From Deltaproteobacteria bacterium (GTDB lineage: Bacteria > Desulfobacterota > Syntrophia > Syntrophales > UBA2210): DNA of 9,933 nt. Positions 1 to 5,187 of this stretch are shown here, one piece after another. The position numbers were made by a program, and so were the translations under genes. Where the stretch lies: contig JAUVXT010000087.1 of NCBI GenBank assembly GCA_030603465.1, positions 1 to 9,933 of the forward strand, in the 5' to 3' direction. Position 1 is the stretch's first letter. Each line of letters begins with the position of its first letter. Below the pieces are notes generated by a model that made no database searches, was not told the DNA's origin, and saw nothing but the letters and a program-made list of their open reading frames with translations.

Positions 1-2
1 AA

Positions 3-392
3 GCAAACAAGCCTATTTTCTTAATGCATTCAGGAGCAGTCGAATGCGGCAATTTTAGGTATGATGGCCGATATAAAGACAAAATTAAGGCTATTTACAA
101 GAAAATCTTGGGCCTTGCTTATAGTAAGCCTCGGGACGGCGTTGTTGATGTATCCAATTACAAGTATTGGAACGCTATCCGAATTTATGACGAATATGTT
201 ACTGCTAAATGGATCAATACGGTAAGCGCGAGGCGTATTGAGAAATTTGCGAACGAGACAGAGGTTTTTCTTCTGCTAGAAGACGTCCGAACAGAGTTTA
301 AGCGCGCAGTTGGTTTGAAGTGGAAAAAATTTTTTAAGAAAGCCAACTTGAATAATCCAAAAACCCCACGGTCAGGATGGCAGATACTCTGA
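3..392 (+). CDS. Hypothetical protein, 5' end probably cut by window edge
   Basis: I do not recognise this protein. The frame is open from the left edge (codons from base 3) to a TGA at 390-392. The first ATG is at 24, but no Shine-Dalgarno sequence precedes it, so the gene probably begins outside the window. The visible 122 residues after that ATG are basic and aromatic-rich. They contain a lysine-rich stretch near residues 18-28 (RYKDKIKAIYKK), a YKYWNAIRIYDEY segment near 46-58 and a very basic run (KWKKFFKK) near 99-106, and end in SGWQIL. No membrane helix or signal peptide is seen. A possible attC site begins seven bases after the stop, and the next gene lies in the same direction, so it may be an integron cassette gene. 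The opposite-strand reading frame (185-400) looks like a shadow. That the frame is coding is likely; function unknown. Confidence 0.55.
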   Translation, partial: ANKPIFLMHSGAVECGNFRYDGRYKDKIKAIYKKILGLAYSKPRDGVVDVSNYKYWNAIRIYDEYVTAKWINTVSARRIEKFANETEVFLLLEDVRTEFKRAVGLKWKKFFKKANLNNPKTPRSGWQIL

Positions 393-398
393 GAGAAC

Positions 399-498
399 AT
401 TTAAAGCGTTTCAAACATAGTAAATGAGCACAGAACCAATGCATGTATGGGATGGCTTTTCGCTTCGCTCCAAGTCACCCCTGATGAATGTGTTAAAT
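399..498 (+). other. Possible integron attC site (weaker copy)
   Basis: The end GTTAAAT (492-498) matches the attC core consensus GTTRRRY, and ATTTAAA (399-405) matches the opposite core RYYYAAC except for its last base. The flanking arms are imperfectly complementary: after ATTTAA the left side continues toward TAAATGAGC (422-430 region), and the right side begins GCTCCAAGTCACC (about 468-480). The site sits between two same-direction genes, right after the first stop and before the Shine-Dalgarno of the second, where a cassette recombination site belongs. The mismatch at the conserved AAC makes this call tentative. Confidence 0.35.
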
Positions 499-530
499 TC
501 CATATGACATATTTTCCAAAGGGGTTTCGA

Positions 531-1727
531 ATGGAATCACCATTATTAAAAGCAGTCGATTTTGTAAAAATGGGTGACATTAACAGTGCCAGATATATAC
601 TGGGCTTAAATGATACGGATATTTCTGATAGTAATATCGTTGACTCATTAATGTCATTTCAAAAAGGATACGACTACCTTCTTTCAGGCCACCATACAAA
701 AGCATTTGAACCTTTGAGAAAATCCCTACCTATTATCAAAAAGTTGTCAGATTCTAAGGCGAAGTTTATTGTCGAGGTGTTGGCTAATTTTTCGGAAGGT
801 ATTTCAAAACTATTTTCAGGGGATGTTGTAGGAGCTTACAACTTATTAAATTCAAGTGCAAAATCATTGGAAAAAATTAGCTTTTTTTCGCCAGACTTTG
901 TGAAAGTTGCTCTCAGCTCAAAAGCTGCTGCTGAAGTGGCATTAGCTAGAAGACACCTCAATATAGGTGATATTGGTGTGGCGGAATCTCTATTCGGCGC
1001 AATTCAACAGACATATTCAGAGCTAATTGCACAATTAGATGAAGAGGATGAGAAGGATCTACCGTTTTTTGTGGAAGCGTACGCCGTTCAGATAGAATTT
1101 GTTAACACGATGGCTACATGCGATCTCAGTGCCATAGATTTTGATACTGCGGAAAAACGCCTAATATCCGGTGAAAAGTTACACGCTGATTTAATTCAGT
1201 TATTACCAAAAATAAAAAATACGCCATACAAATTAGTGGCTGAACTCGATTGCACCTTATACGCTGCCTCGAAGAAAATTGTAAAACTAGGTAAAAAGGT
1301 AATAAACGAAAAAGCTTTTCTTCAAGAGGTTGAGATTGCCGAATTAACGGAGATAGATTACGGTCTATTTAACGCAAGAACCCTTGCCCATAAAGCACAG
1401 GATCGGGGTAAAGTATACTTGTTTATTATTAATCAACTTAGTCGTTTTCAAGAGAGGTTGTTGATTTTAGGAAAAATTCGAAAAAGAGACTTTATCAACA
1501 TCAGTGGGCCTATTTCTCTCATATCATTTATTATACTTTTATTTTCAGTTCATTTAACTATCCATCCCTCAGGCTATGAGGCTATTCCTTATTTCATAGG
1601 GGAAATAATTGTTTCGCTTATTGTTGGTTTCGGTTACGGAGCTCTACGATTCATTCCACTTATTAGGTTGTTAACAAAGGCTATCGAGGGCAAAAAGGAC
1701 AAAATAAATACTTCTTCGATGGACTAA
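531..1727 (+). CDS. Helical-repeat protein with two C-terminal membrane helices, unknown function
   Basis: This 398-residue protein is not recognised. I chose ATG 531 because AAAGGGG (518-524) lies at good spacing before it. The in-frame upstream ATG at 447 would place 28 codons across the attC-like palindrome. Residues 1 to about 310 are almost wholly helical. They include segments with a TPR-like feel: SARYILGL near 19-26, KGYDYLLSGHHTKAFEPLRKSL near 45-66 and FSGDVVGAYNLLNSSAKSLEKI near 95-116. Two hydrophobic helices follow (about 324-344 and 354-377), then a short basic tail (EGKKDK). There is no signal peptide, so the protein is probably tail-anchored by a hairpin, with a large cytoplasmic helical domain. 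The gene is clearly more AT-rich than the genes from 5188 onward. It is bracketed by attC-like palindromes and has no obvious terminator, as expected for an integron cassette gene. A regulatory or stress-sensing role would be a guess. Confidence 0.75.
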   Translation: MESPLLKAVDFVKMGDINSARYILGLNDTDISDSNIVDSLMSFQKGYDYLLSGHHTKAFEPLRKSLPIIKKLSDSKAKFIVEVLANFSEGISKLFSGDVVGAYNLLNSSAKSLEKISFFSPDFVKVALSSKAAAEVALARRHLNIGDIGVAESLFGAIQQTYSELIAQLDEEDEKDLPFFVEAYAVQIEFVNTMATCDLSAIDFDTAEKRLISGEKLHADLIQLLPKIKNTPYKLVAELDCTLYAASKKIVKLGKKVINEKAFLQEVEIAELTEIDYGLFNARTLAHKAQDRGKVYLFIINQLSRFQERLLILGKIRKRDFINISGPISLISFIILLFSVHLTIHPSGYEAIPYFIGEIIVSLIVGFGYGALRFIPLIRLLTKAIEGKKDKINTSSMD

Positions 1728-1799
1728 TTTAACCATGAGCATGACTCTGACTGGTGTTTCGCTTGTGCTCAAAACCATCAAGTCAGCACCGCGTTAGAT
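1727..1799 (+). other. Probable integron attC recombination site
   Basis: The ends are ATTTAAC (1727-1733), a full match to RYYYAAC, and GTTAGAT (1793-1799), a full match to GTTRRRY. The two cores are complementary apart from one G-T type position. Inside them, TGACT (1742-1746) pairs with AGTCA (1781-1785), and further imperfect pairing follows toward a central loop. The last bases, GCGTTAGAT, are the same as those ending many known class 1 cassette attC sites. Length is 73 bases, within the usual attC range. It overlaps the last base of the upstream stop codon. The spacing and core matches are seen directly; function as an attC is inferred. Confidence 0.6.
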
Positions 1800-1855
1800 A
1801 AAATGGGGATTGCGGCTTAAATATTTAAGTGTTTGGCATTTCGCACGTAAAAACA

Positions 1856-2830
1856 ATGACACCAAACCATTCAAAAGATCTTGACCGCCGTGTTCGTCTT
1901 GCTGCTTTTCAATGGCTGACGGAACAGGTCAGCATTTATGGTGATGTACTGCCACGCACAATCCTTTCAAAGGGTTTCATCTTTCAGGATCAGAGAGTTC
2001 CTCTTGTTGCGCCGCTGGGTATTTTCAAGCCTAGAATTTTACCCGAATATCCTTTGTCAATAACGACCACGACTTCGGGTCCCTATGACGATAGTTTTGA
2101 ACGGGGTGATCTGCTGCTCTATAGATATCGTGGCACCGATCCATACCACAGGGATAATGTGGCGCTTCGAAATGCCATGCTTCACAAGATTCCCCTTATT
2201 TATCTTCACGGCGTTATTCCGGGAAAATATCTCGTCGAGTGGCCGGTTTTTGTTATCGGCGACGATCCTGAAAATCTTACCTTTACCGTTGCCGTTGATG
2301 AGCACAAAACCATTGACAGTTACATCGAGCCGAAGGATGTAATGCAAGATGATTCTGATTCGATATCGGATATCAGAAGAATGTATATAACTTCCTCTGT
2401 TAAGCAGAGGTTGCATCAGCGTGGTTTTCGTGAACGGGTGCTTCGCGCATACCGGGAACAGTGTTCCTTCTGCCGCTTGAAACATCTGGAGCTTCTGGAT
2501 GCGGCGCATATAATCCCCGACGGGGGAAAAGACGGTGATCCTGTTGTGACGAACGGGGTTGCACTTTGTAAACTGCACCATGCCGCCTTTGACAAATTTA
2601 TGATCGGGATACGACCGGATTACGTTATTGAGGTCAGGAGAGATATTCTAAAGGAAAAAGACGGCCCCATGCTTGTGCATGGACTTCAGAATATGCATTC
2701 ACACCGGATGATACTTCCGAAAAACAAACGCGCCTGGCCGGACCCCGCTTTACTGGAACGAAGATATGCGCGATTCAGGAATGCGGGTATTGACAGCAAT
2801 TTCTCACACTCCTTCTCTGCACAGTCATAG
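1856..2830 (+). CDS. HNH endonuclease (putative restriction endonuclease family)
   Basis: This 324-residue protein belongs to a widespread family with a conserved N-terminal domain and a C-terminal HNH nuclease. The N-terminal part (about 9-190) carries family-typical strings: DRRVRLAAFQWL, APLGIFKPRILPEYPLSITT, PYDDSF, YRYRGTDP, NVALRNAM, PLIYLHGVIPGKYL and WPVFVIGDDP. The HNH core follows: CSFC (C203 and C206), DAAHIIPDG (H218), TNGVALC (N233, C238) and HHAAFD (H241, H242), so the metal-binding cysteines and catalytic histidine are present. It probably cuts DNA in the cytoplasm; the target is unknown. The frame extends to a GTG at 1829, but the ATG at 1856 places the family's DLDxRVRLAAF start at the usual distance. 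Neither start has a good ribosome site. The gene starts 57 bases after the attC-like site but has no such site behind it, so it may lie just beyond the cassette array. Base composition is closer to the right-hand genes than to the preceding one. Confidence 0.85.
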   Translation: MTPNHSKDLDRRVRLAAFQWLTEQVSIYGDVLPRTILSKGFIFQDQRVPLVAPLGIFKPRILPEYPLSITTTTSGPYDDSFERGDLLLYRYRGTDPYHRDNVALRNAMLHKIPLIYLHGVIPGKYLVEWPVFVIGDDPENLTFTVAVDEHKTIDSYIEPKDVMQDDSDSISDIRRMYITSSVKQRLHQRGFRERVLRAYREQCSFCRLKHLELLDAAHIIPDGGKDGDPVVTNGVALCKLHHAAFDKFMIGIRPDYVIEVRRDILKEKDGPMLVHGLQNMHSHRMILPKNKRAWPDPALLERRYARFRNAGIDSNFSHSFSAQS

Positions 2831-2895
2831 CGGAATATGAAATAGGTGGTAAATTAAGGTCTCCCATTTTGAAACCACAGGGAAACAATTTGTGA

Positions 2896-2937
2896 GCATT
2901 TGTCGAAAATGGCAACACTGCCAAATTCGACAAATGC
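2896..2937. repeat. Palindromic repeat copy 1, nested hairpin
   Basis: The outer arm GCATTTGTCGAA (2896-2907) is perfectly complementary to TTCGACAAATGC (2926-2937). Inside a symmetrical AA/AA gap, TGGCA (2910-2914) pairs with TGCCA (2919-2923) around the four-base loop ACAC. This gives 17 paired positions in 42 bases. The same layout recurs at 3052-3091 and, partly broken, at 4979-5018, always followed by CCGATT. No T-run follows, so it does not look like a simple terminator. Confidence 0.8.
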
Positions 2938-3043
2938 CGATTCATTTGAAATAGGGGCAATGAGTGGGATGTTGGCCTACATTGCATTAGCAAAGTCCAT
3001 AGAAAATGAATTGAATGAAATGGGCGACCCCATTCCCCATTGA
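2909..3043 (+). CDS. Possible small protein or gene remnant reading through repeat copy 1
   Basis: An open frame of 44 codons runs from ATG 2909 to TGA 3041-3043, and the frame stays open upstream to a stop at 2870-2872. The product begins MATLPNSTNAD, the same peptide encoded by the other repeat copies, and continues into a helical stretch (FEIGAMSGMLAYIALAKSIENELNEM) not shared by them. No ribosome site precedes the ATG. The unique second half could be the end of a real small gene or a fusion left by recombination between the repeat and other DNA. I do not recognise the peptide. Confidence 0.25.
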   Translation: MATLPNSTNADSFEIGAMSGMLAYIALAKSIENELNEMGDPIPH

Positions 3044-3048
3044 TTCAT

Positions 3049-3180
3049 CACCATTTACCGAAAATGCCAGTATTGGCAAATCCGGTAAATGCCGATTTAT
3101 CGAGAGACTTCACTGTTGTTCAGGTTGCAGAAAAGTACGACTGGCCAGCGCCGATGACATGGGCGTTAGCTTTAGAAAAA
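3049..3180. repeat. Palindromic repeat copy 2, long form
   Basis: This copy aligns without gaps with 4976-5104. By hand I count about 100 identical bases in 129. It carries the nested hairpin at 3052-3091: CATTTACCG with CGGTAAATG outside, TGCCA with TGGCA inside, and loop GTAT. Read in the frame containing 3040, it encodes HLPKMPVLANPVNADLSRD, then a GWxxP-like DWPAPMTWALALEK segment, so it resembles a piece of a coding sequence. That frame has a possible ATG at 3040, but no ribosome site, and it ends in low-complexity AT-rich sequence, so I do not call it a gene. Confidence 0.75.
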
Positions 3181-3269
3181 TTGCAAAAAGTGAAGACAGC
3201 CACTAATTTCTTACCTAGTATAATAATTTACAACTTCTCAACTTTACAGGACAATATAAATGTGATTCC

Positions 3270-3339
3270 TTGCCACCTCCTGTTACATATTATTAAATAT
3301 AAATAAAATATTGCAATTTTGTAACAAGGTGTATATGGT
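3270..3339 (+). promoter_or_regulatory. Likely promoter and operator region of the XRE operon
   Basis: This very AT-rich leader contains TTGCCA (3270-3275) followed after 17 bases by TTAAAT (3293-3298), and alternatively TTGCAA (3311-3316) with TATGGT (3334-3339), also 17 apart. An inverted pair, TGTTACA (3281-3287) and TGTAACA (3320-3326), brackets the first -10 candidate. Such paired sites ahead of an XRE gene would suit autorepression by the XRE product. Neither promoter matches consensus strongly, so the placement is tentative. Confidence 0.35.
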
Positions 3340-3367
3340 ACAACCAGGTGGATTAAAGGAGGGGGAA

Positions 3368-3721
3368 ATGGACACTTCAGGGAAAATAATAGGGGGGAAT
3401 ATTAAATCATATCGACAGAGGATGGGATTGAAACAGGAAGATCTCGCTCGATATCTGGATATTCAGAGGGAGTCTGTCGCTTATTATGAGTCGGGAGCCA
3501 GGCAGATACCTCTGGAAAAGATGGAAAAGCTGGCTGATTTATTTGGTGTTGATTTATATGATCTCTTTGAAGAAAACGAGACCAGGAAGAATGTCAATGT
3601 GGCTCTGGCATTCCGGGCAGACGATATAAGCACCGAGGACCTGGTGCATATCGCTGAGTTCAGGAAGATCGTTCATAATTATATAAAGTTGAAGGAGTTG
3701 AGCGAAGAAAATGCTTGCTGA
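3368..3721 (+). CDS. XRE-family helix-turn-helix regulator (antitoxin-like)
   Basis: The start ATG 3368 is fixed by a strong ribosome site, AAAGGAGGGGG (3355-3365); an upstream in-frame start has none. The 117-residue product has a Cro/C1-type helix-turn-helix at about residues 8-65, with the typical LKQEDLARYLDIQRESVAYYESGARQ recognition region split over two helices and a following LEKMEKLADLFGVDLYDLF. A short C-terminal segment (VALAFRADDISTEDLVHIAEFRKIVHNY, about 78-105) is the kind often seen in XRE proteins partnered with ImmA/IrrE peptidases. It probably binds the operon's own promoter and may be cleaved or relieved by the next gene's product. The 3' end overlaps the next gene by 11 bases, so the two are translationally coupled. 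Confidence 0.9.
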   Translation: MDTSGKIIGGNIKSYRQRMGLKQEDLARYLDIQRESVAYYESGARQIPLEKMEKLADLFGVDLYDLFEENETRKNVNVALAFRADDISTEDLVHIAEFRKIVHNYIKLKELSEENAC

Positions 3722-4442
3722 TGTGACGATTAAAAACGAAGCGGACCGATTCAGACAAAAGCATGGATTGGGTCATAGAGATCCTGTCATCATCAAGAGC
3801 CTGCTTCTGAAACTCAAAGTCATCACACTGTTCAAGCCCCTCCAGTCGGAGAATTTGTCCGGAATAGCTCTCAAGATTGATAATTACCGGTCGATGCTAA
3901 TCAATTCAAATAAATCAGTAGGGCATCAGAATTTTACGGCGCTTCACGAACTCTATCATCTGTGTGTGCAGGATGATTTTACATATATGCTGTGCAATCC
4001 CACATATTCGAATAGAGAAAACATAATAGAACGTCACGCCAATCGTTTCGCATCCTTTCTTCTGCTACCTGAAGAGGGAGTAATCGATTTGATCCCCAGG
4101 CATGAGCAGGGGAAGAATAAAATTTCACTGGCTACATTGCTGGAAATAGAGCAATATTATGGGTCTTCAAGAGCCGCGCTGCTCTATCGGTTAAAGGGAC
4201 TGGGCCTGATAGATGATAAATACGCTGACCGGTACGGTGTGCATATAATAATGAATGCACGGTTATATGGATACAATACATCTCTATACAGCAAGGACGC
4301 AAAAGAAGAAGTCGTGGGAGATTACGGAAAACTGGCGAAGCGTCTCTTTGATAACGAAATCATTTCGGAGTCACACTTTGCGAGTCTCATGAAAGAGATT
4401 GGGATTTGTATTGATGAAAACATTGCAGAAGAAGGCTGTTAA
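3711..4442 (+). CDS. ImmA/IrrE-family metallo-endopeptidase
   Basis: This 243-residue protein carries the zinc-peptidase motif HELYH (residues 79-83, within FTALHELYHLC). A probable third ligand, E107, sits in the family signature ERHANRFASFLLLPEEGV (107-124). The N-terminal portion (about 25-65) has the family's strand pattern, including GIALKIDNYRSMLINS before the motif. ImmA-type enzymes cleave repressors encoded next to them (ImmR in ICEBs1; DdrO for IrrE in Deinococcus), so the XRE protein encoded just upstream is the probable substrate. The C-terminal 90 residues (KISLATLLEIEQYYGSS and YRLKGLGLID) resemble the helical region common in toxin-antitoxin and phage members. The ATG lies within the last codons of the XRE gene, and its end overlaps the next gene by 29 bases. 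Cytoplasmic; no signal or membrane segment. Confidence 0.9.
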   Translation: MLADVTIKNEADRFRQKHGLGHRDPVIIKSLLLKLKVITLFKPLQSENLSGIALKIDNYRSMLINSNKSVGHQNFTALHELYHLCVQDDFTYMLCNPTYSNRENIIERHANRFASFLLLPEEGVIDLIPRHEQGKNKISLATLLEIEQYYGSSRAALLYRLKGLGLIDDKYADRYGVHIIMNARLYGYNTSLYSKDAKEEVVGDYGKLAKRLFDNEIISESHFASLMKEIGICIDENIAEEGC

Positions 4443-4956
4443 GAAGGTATTGTTAGATGCCGATGTGATAAGTCATTTCATCAAGGGGAGACGGCTGCTG
4501 CTCTTGCCGCGATTGTATCCCAATCAAATTGTGATCCTGGATAAAGTGAAGGATGAGATAGAAAGAAGCAGAAGCCGAGAATTGAAAATGCAGACAGATG
4601 GTTTGTTAGCGGTAAAGGGAATCGAGAGAAAGAAATTTCCCGATGATATGAACGTTATAAAAGAATATGCCCGGCTGATGAAGCAAGGTCTCGGCTCCGG
4701 TGAAAGTGCCTGCATGGCATGCGCACGCTATGATGAAACTATAATTATCGCGAGTAGCAATATACGGGATATCAAAGGTTACTGTGACGAAAACGGGATA
4801 GAATATCTGACGACGATGGACATACTGCTGGAAGCTTACCTATCGGGACTTCTGACCGAAGAAGAAAGTAATGCATTTATATGGGAGGTCAAAGAGAAGA
4901 GGAGTATATTACCCGTCGATTCGATACGGGAGTACATTGACAGATTTGGAAAGTAA
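4414..4956 (+). CDS. PIN-like domain protein, probable RNase
   Basis: The product of 180 residues has the layout of a PIN-fold nuclease: VLLDADVISHF with D15 and D17 at the end of the first strand, an acidic helix with VKDEIE (E48), GLGSGESACMACAR with E97, and ASSNIRDI with N116 and D119. These are the acidic positions that bind metal in PIN RNases. Many PIN proteins are VapC-type toxins of about 130 residues; this one has an extra C-terminal tail (about 141-180). Start choice: ATG 4414 begins shortly before the DAD strand, whereas an in-frame TTG at 4399 adds five residues. The gene overlaps the ImmA-like gene by 29 bases, so all three genes form one coupled operon. In that setting it is a good candidate for the effector RNase controlled by the XRE and ImmA proteins. 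The family is recognised from motifs only. Confidence 0.75.
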   Translation: MKTLQKKAVKKVLLDADVISHFIKGRRLLLLPRLYPNQIVILDKVKDEIERSRSRELKMQTDGLLAVKGIERKKFPDDMNVIKEYARLMKQGLGSGESACMACARYDETIIIASSNIRDIKGYCDENGIEYLTTMDILLEAYLSGLLTEEESNAFIWEVKEKRSILPVDSIREYIDRFGK

Positions 4957-4972
4957 TTGGAGGGGACCAATT
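4955..4972. repeat. Perfect short inverted repeat after the PIN gene
   Basis: AATTGG (4955-4960) and CCAATT (4967-4972) flank AGGGGA. It spans the PIN stop codon and lies immediately upstream of repeat copy 3. No T-run follows, so it is not a standard terminator. Confidence 0.5.
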
Positions 4973-4975
4973 CGT

Positions 4976-5160
4976 AACCATTTAGCCAAAATGGCAACAT
5001 TGCCAAATCCGGTAAATACCGATTTATCCAGAGGCTGCACAGTTGCCCCGGTCTCTGAAAGACATGGCTGGTCAGAGCCGATGGTATGGGCGTTAACTTT
5101 GGAAGGAAAAGGTGATATACATTTCGGTATGGAGGGCAAGGCGCCCCATTGACAACCATT
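4976..5160. repeat. Palindromic repeat copy 3, long form, hairpin partly decayed
   Basis: This is the partner of copy 2 (about 100 of 129 bases identical by hand alignment). The inner stem, TGGCA (4992-4996) with TGCCA (5001-5005), is intact. The outer stem, CATTTAGCC with CGGTAAATA, has lost three pairs. In one frame it reads NHLAKMATLPNPVNTDLSR, then ERHGWSEPMVWALTLEGKGD, and it stops at TGA 5150-5152. Just after that stop comes ACCATTTATCG (5156-5166), resembling the start of another copy. The frame overlaps the end of the PIN gene and has no ribosome site, so I treat it as a repeat or gene remnant rather than a gene. Confidence 0.75.
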
Positions 5161-5187
5161 TATCGTTCAATGAAAGAGGAAATTCTC

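Larger units (their letters stand above)
2831..3367. other. Long region without a large gene, holding two palindromic repeat copies and an operon leader
   Basis: About 540 bases separate the HNH gene from the XRE gene. They hold repeat copy 1 (about 2873-2955) with a near-perfect nested hairpin, a 44-codon open frame (2909-3043), repeat copy 2 (about 3049-3180) with a matching hairpin, and then a very AT-rich leader (about 3200-3330) that probably carries the promoter of the three-gene operon. I see no transposase, tRNA or convincing terminator for the HNH gene. Confidence 0.6.

Noticed and set aside
447..530. Longer N-terminus for the membrane-anchored protein from ATG 447
   Set aside because: The extension crosses the attC-like palindrome, and the better ribosome site is before ATG 531.
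2057..2581. Opposite-strand open frame across the HNH gene
   Set aside because: It lies entirely within a well-conserved family gene and has no recognisable motif.
3161..3170. GGCGTTAGCT and, at 5091-5100, GGCGTTAACT as further integron core sites
   Set aside because: They break the GTTRRRY consensus and lie inside the repeat copies, where the sequence is explained by the shared WAL coding segment.
3015..3206. Open frame MKWATPF... across repeat copy 2
   Set aside because: It is a different frame from the peptide shared with copies 1 and 3 and has no ribosome site.
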